From contig KL197719.1 in NCBI GenBank assembly GCA_000697665.1, positions 468,251-501,608 of the forward strand: a stretch of DNA of 33,358 bases. Direction: 5' to 3'. Below are positions 29,868-33,358 of this stretch, in pieces. Both the position numbers and the translations under genes were made by a program. The notes beneath the pieces are model-generated. The model was not told the DNA's origin and ran no database searches. It saw only the letters and a program-made list of their open reading frames with translations. Positions within the stretch are counted from its first letter, which is position 1, and the number at the start of each line of letters is the position of its first letter. Origin of the DNA: Jaapia argillacea MUCL 33604 (Eukaryota; Basidiomycota; Agaricomycetes; Jaapiales; Jaapiaceae).

Positions 29868-29872
29868 AGACC
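29868..29872. repeat. Target site duplication agacc, right
   Basis: Exact copy of 9898-9902. Joining 9902 to 29873 restores the Gypsy B codons for PPED followed by LIDDMNASLTDHY. Confidence 0.93.
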
Positions 29873-32660
29873 TAATTGACGACATGAACGCAAGCCTCAC
29901 AGATCATTACATCAAGACTCACGGAGGTTGGCACCCAGACCTTGACTGGGTCTACAATGCGCTCAACTCTCCTCCTGCTGACACCCCTCTCGACAACTCT
30001 CAACCCATTCCACCCGATGACCTTTCTGACGCACCATCCAACCCCCTCGACTCACCCGTAGATCGAAGGGGGGCAAGTATCACTGACAACAATATGTGCC
30101 CCTCTGAACCCACTCAACATAGTCTCATTCATTTCTGACCTCTCTCGCCACCCGTATTCTCTGACGATGCTCCTCTCCTGTTTCATGAACACACTTCTTC
30201 ATCCACAGGATACTCTGATCTCGAAGACCCACCCAACTCTGGATACAAATCAAACATCTCCATGACCGAGCTGGAGCCACAATCACCCCCTCCTGAACAC
30301 ACTGACCTTCCACCATCCCCTCCTGAAGATTTGGAGCAGATTCAAGCCTTGGTTGATCGTTGGGAGGCAAAGTACGCCCACCTTCTTCTGCCAGTCGTCC
30401 AGTGCCCTCCTTATTTGGAAGGACACAACATTTGTATGATGCCTCCAGGCCCATTTCTGGAGGATGACAATCCTACCACTTCCTCCTGGCTCTCAGGCTG
30501 ACAACAAACCACCTGACTTTCAACAACAAGCAGGAAGCCGTGCTCGCCCAGCATCCCATCACTCTTTGTCACCCCACTCTCCTACACTTTCAATGACTAT
30601 CAACGACCCTGAAGTGTCATCCACAGCCCCCAGCCCATCTTATGAATCAGACACCCCTTCGAAACCTGCAGAATGGAAGAAAGGACACCTCCCAGACTCT
30701 TGATGGGAGAGCCACAACCTCTCTGACCCCTTTGACGATCAAGAAGTCCTTCCCCTCCCTTTGTTGACTTACGACAAACCTGATGAAGAGGAAGACAGGG
30801 TAGTCTATGATTGTGAGTCGTACCCCGACTCCCTTCCAGACTTAAACCCAGTATCAGATTTGGAGGACGAAGATGAAGAAGAGCTGGTTTGCATGGGGAT
30901 GAAGTGCAGAGAAGTTGAGCCAAACACTGACAACTGGAGCCCAGGTCAGTGCAAACCCTGTCTTAGAAGACAACCTCAAATTCAACTTCACAGACCAGCA
31001 CAATCTCCAAGGACGTATCACCTCACCTTCATTGACGAGACTTCACGTTCACCACATATGCTACATCGATCTCCCACCCCATTCCCAGCCCTGAATCCAC
31101 ATTCATTTTCAAGCCCGTCCTCATCAGCAGGAAGCTCACCCTCCGAATGACCACTCCTCTTCCCTCTTGACACATCAGTTTTGCCTGCACCCCCAATTCC
31201 GCCCACACCTCACTTGTCAACACTCACCATTGACGATGACAACTTGCCACCCAAAGAAATGGCAGAGGGTCCATTTTCTCCCAGGACACTCCTCCTCCAA
31301 GCACACCTCCCTTACGTCCCTCTCAGCAGCTCACAATCACCTTCCTCAAGTGAATTGTCTTGGTCTGACTGGAGTGATGACCCGTACAGGCTGGAGAATA
31401 TCCCCACCATCCCTTCCATTCAATCGACACCTTCTTTGCCTCACCCACCAGTCATTCCATGGGCTCGAACTGAGCAAGGGACCAGATACACTTATCCCAG
31501 GTCGATGCTCGCCCCCAATGATCCTTAATTCCATGTGTGGAGTACCCCCATCATCTACATGATGACAATCTCCTGAAACAAAGAGATCATACCCTCATCC
31601 AAGCCAGATGAAGAAGAGGAGGAAGGCAAAATCCAAGAGACCCAAACCTCTCAGACCTTTTGATTGACGTCCACACCCCCATCCTCTCAGTGTACTTATC
31701 AGCCAGAAGACAACACAAACGAGCCAGTAGTAGACAAACTGACAACTCCAACCCCTTTGCAACCTTTTCCTGACCCAATGGATGAGGGCAGCAACAAAGA
31801 CAATTATGAAGTGATGATGCCTCATGACGGACGTTTATTTAGCCTTCTCTTATCAGCCACTAACACGAGACTAGATAGTTGAGGCATGAAGGACAGGAAA
31901 CCCTTCATCTTTTGGCAAGTCCCTCACACCCCCGTCAAAATGGCTTGGCAGACTGATTCACTCCCCCTCTGGTCGACAACTACTGGCCCCACATATATTA
32001 TCTTAGAACCCAACCCCCCATATCAGTCCAACTTTGACATCCCTCTGGTCGACAACTACTGGCCCCGCATATATTATCTTAGAACCCAACCCCCCGTATC
32101 AGTCCAACTTCAATGTCCCTCCTCTCTATCCCTCCTGAGACGATCACCCCAATTCACCGTGCCTGTGCAGCTCTCCCACTTCCCCCATCTTCCAATACCC
32201 TGACCAATCTTCACCAGCTACCCCTCGGGGAATATCAGACCCCAGCCAATCAATGCGACCACTCCCTCATGACTGAATTATCCCTCTCTGTGAACTACTT
32301 GATACAACACCACTTACGAAGATCCTGTTCAAGGGTCCAACAATCAAAATCTTCCCTCAATGGCGAAACAAAACAATTGAGCTCATCAGGAAGATTGCTC
32401 GCAATGAGCACATTGTGTGGAGTCAAGGGATGGACGCAGACAACTCAACTGAGTACACACACTACCTTGACAACTTCATTCAGAGGTTCAGTGTCAAACT
32501 GTTTGAACTTCGAGGGATCGCAAGTCTCTGGGATATGGAGTGGGCTCAGCTGAAGTGTCAGTGAGAGGAGGAGCTTGCCGTCCAATGTGTGACGGCACAT
32601 TTTTGGGCCAAAATGGGACAAAACAGCCTCCATCCATGTGAGATCCCATAATTCTTCACT
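29873..32660 (+). pseudogene. Gypsy B tail of the gag-protease ORF, continued after the insertion
   Basis: The frame cut at 9902 goes on here: LIDDMNASLTDHYIKTHGGW, then a long Pro/Ser/Asp-rich part broken by TGA 30136, a shift near 30470 and stops near 30701 and 31148. Parts can be matched to the inner copy. DSLPDLNPVSDLEDEDEEEL near 30828-30885 corresponds to DSMPDLQSVSDSED at 18830. At 32320-32580 is the helical domain: LFKGPTIKIFPQWRNKTIEL, TEYTHYLDNFIQRFSVKLFE, GIASLWDMEWAQLKCQ. It then ends at CATGTGAG as in the inner copy. It gives an independent view of the unknown tail domain. Confidence 0.75.
31965..32116 (+). repeat. 76-bp tandem duplication
   Basis: CCCTCTGGTCGACAACTACT starts at 31965 and again at 32041. 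The two 76-bp units differ at six bases, all of which are TG/CA/CG exchanges. As 76 is not a multiple of three, it shifts the Gypsy B tail frame. Confidence 0.92.
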
Positions 32661-33080
32661 CTCCTCTGTTGCTCACCCTTTGCTTGTCTTTTTTTAGCAT
32701 TGTATTGACCTCTCATCCCCATCACCTATTCGTTCAACTCTTGGCATCTGGCTATTCACTCTCACCCGTATTCATATTTTGCCTTCCACAGGCATCAACA
32801 TCCTATCTTTCAACATTGACCCTACTATGGGTTTGTACCATGGACTTCCCTGACACCTTCGTAGTATGCAATCCACTCACACTGCATTTGCACTTTGCAC
32901 ACCAGACTTTCTTTCATCCCTATTCATTCATATTTCTAATTGTCTCAATTCTGACTCTGATAACCTTTTTCATTCCGTTAACCTTTGCTCTTCACCATCA
33001 TCACTACTAGACATTCGTAATCAATCCCCTTCTCCCTTTGCTTTGAATCATATAACAGGATATTTGCTCCCCTTCCACTG
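32638..33080 (+). promoter_or_regulatory. Pyrimidine-rich tract of Gypsy B
   Basis: GTGAGA at 32638 is followed by about 440 bases rich in T and C, with possible 3' splice sites such as TTTTTTTAG (near 32697) and TTCCACAG (near 32790). It matches in place and composition the tract at 17210-17562. No protein is supported; the frames here are composition effects. Confidence 0.4.
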
Positions 33081-33358
33081 GTACTGACTTTTTTTTGTAC
33101 AATACATAGGATGAATGCCACAGAGCATTGTGAGCAGGTCCTGGGACAATTCCACAAAGTTGTAATGGACTCTCAAGTCCTGTAATTGTACAATACTTGG
33201 ACCCTCTGAACTACAAAAATGGGGGCAGGGTAATAAGGTTTTACAATAACAATTCTACTCTTTATTCTGTCGAAACCACCTGTATAAAATGCGATAAAAT
33301 CGGATAAAATCGAAATAAAATACTACTAGGATAGAACAATGGTGGGGGGCAATTTGGG
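33081..33358. other. Right end of window, AT-rich, no gene seen
   Basis: It contains an ACTGACTTTTTTTTGTACAATACATAG stretch (as parts, TTTTTTTTGTACAATACA and GTACAATACTTGG), repeated ATAAAATCG units near 33290-33315 and a G run GGTGGGGGGCAATTTGGG at the edge that looks like a polypurine tract. If so, another LTR may begin just outside the window. The pol region expected for Gypsy B is not seen here. Confidence 0.3.

Noticed and set aside
32669-33087. Open plus-strand frames of 113 and 73 codons near the right end
   Set aside because: Rich in Leu, Phe, Ser and His from a T/C-rich tract that is probably non-coding.
1-33358. CRISPR arrays, bacterial operons, rRNA or tRNA genes
   Set aside because: No regularly spaced repeats, no Shine-Dalgarno-type gene spacing and no cloverleaf-like segments were seen. 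All signs are of a fungal nuclear repeat region.

Overview
This window looks like a transposon graveyard from a filamentous fungus, most likely a basidiomycete. The pol proteins are Ty3/Gypsy of a type common in Agaricomycetes, with an FIDD reverse transcriptase motif. Decay follows CpG deamination, as in methylated fungal repeats. No intact host gene, rRNA or tRNA gene was found. Almost every coding stretch is a broken retrotransposon gene.

Layout. 1-372: Gypsy LTR fragment (+). About 520-1545: Gypsy gag relic (-). About 1840-3345: Copia relic (+) with most of integrase and RT deleted. 3455-7194: at least five copies of a 230-280 bp TG...CA repeat; two carry exact 5-bp target duplications and one lies inside another, so they look like solo LTRs of a small element. 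6080-6440: isolated Gypsy integrase relic (+). From 6575: an old plus-strand Gypsy copy ('Gypsy B') with LTR fragment, gag, zinc knuckle and protease. It is cut at 9902 and resumes in the same reading sense at 29873, running to about 32660.

The cut is a 19,965-bp insertion, 9903-29867. It is bounded by two 536-bp LTRs (9903-10438, 29332-29867) and an exact 5-bp duplication (agacc). Its polypurine tract places it on the minus strand. The two LTRs differ at about 28 sites, all transitions and nearly all at former CpG sites. Its own interior shows no recognisable polymerase. It carries a minus-strand coding relic of about 1,500 codons that I cannot assign (26247-21572) and a 3-kb stretch upstream of it.

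Inside this element sits a second, fuller minus-strand Gypsy (10747-21539). In coding order it has a stub of 5' LTR, gag, zinc knuckle, protease, a long Pro/acidic tail ending in a helical domain, a pyrimidine-rich tract, a pol N-terminal region, RT, RNase H, integrase, an extra intact 252-codon ORF and an 1127-bp 3' LTR. Gypsy B belongs to the same family, because it shares the tail domain and the pyrimidine tract. The insertion order reads: Gypsy B first, then the 536-bp-LTR element into it, then the inner Gypsy into that. The features of most interest are the unassigned coding relic in the 536-bp-LTR element and the unusual three-part layout of the inner Gypsy family.
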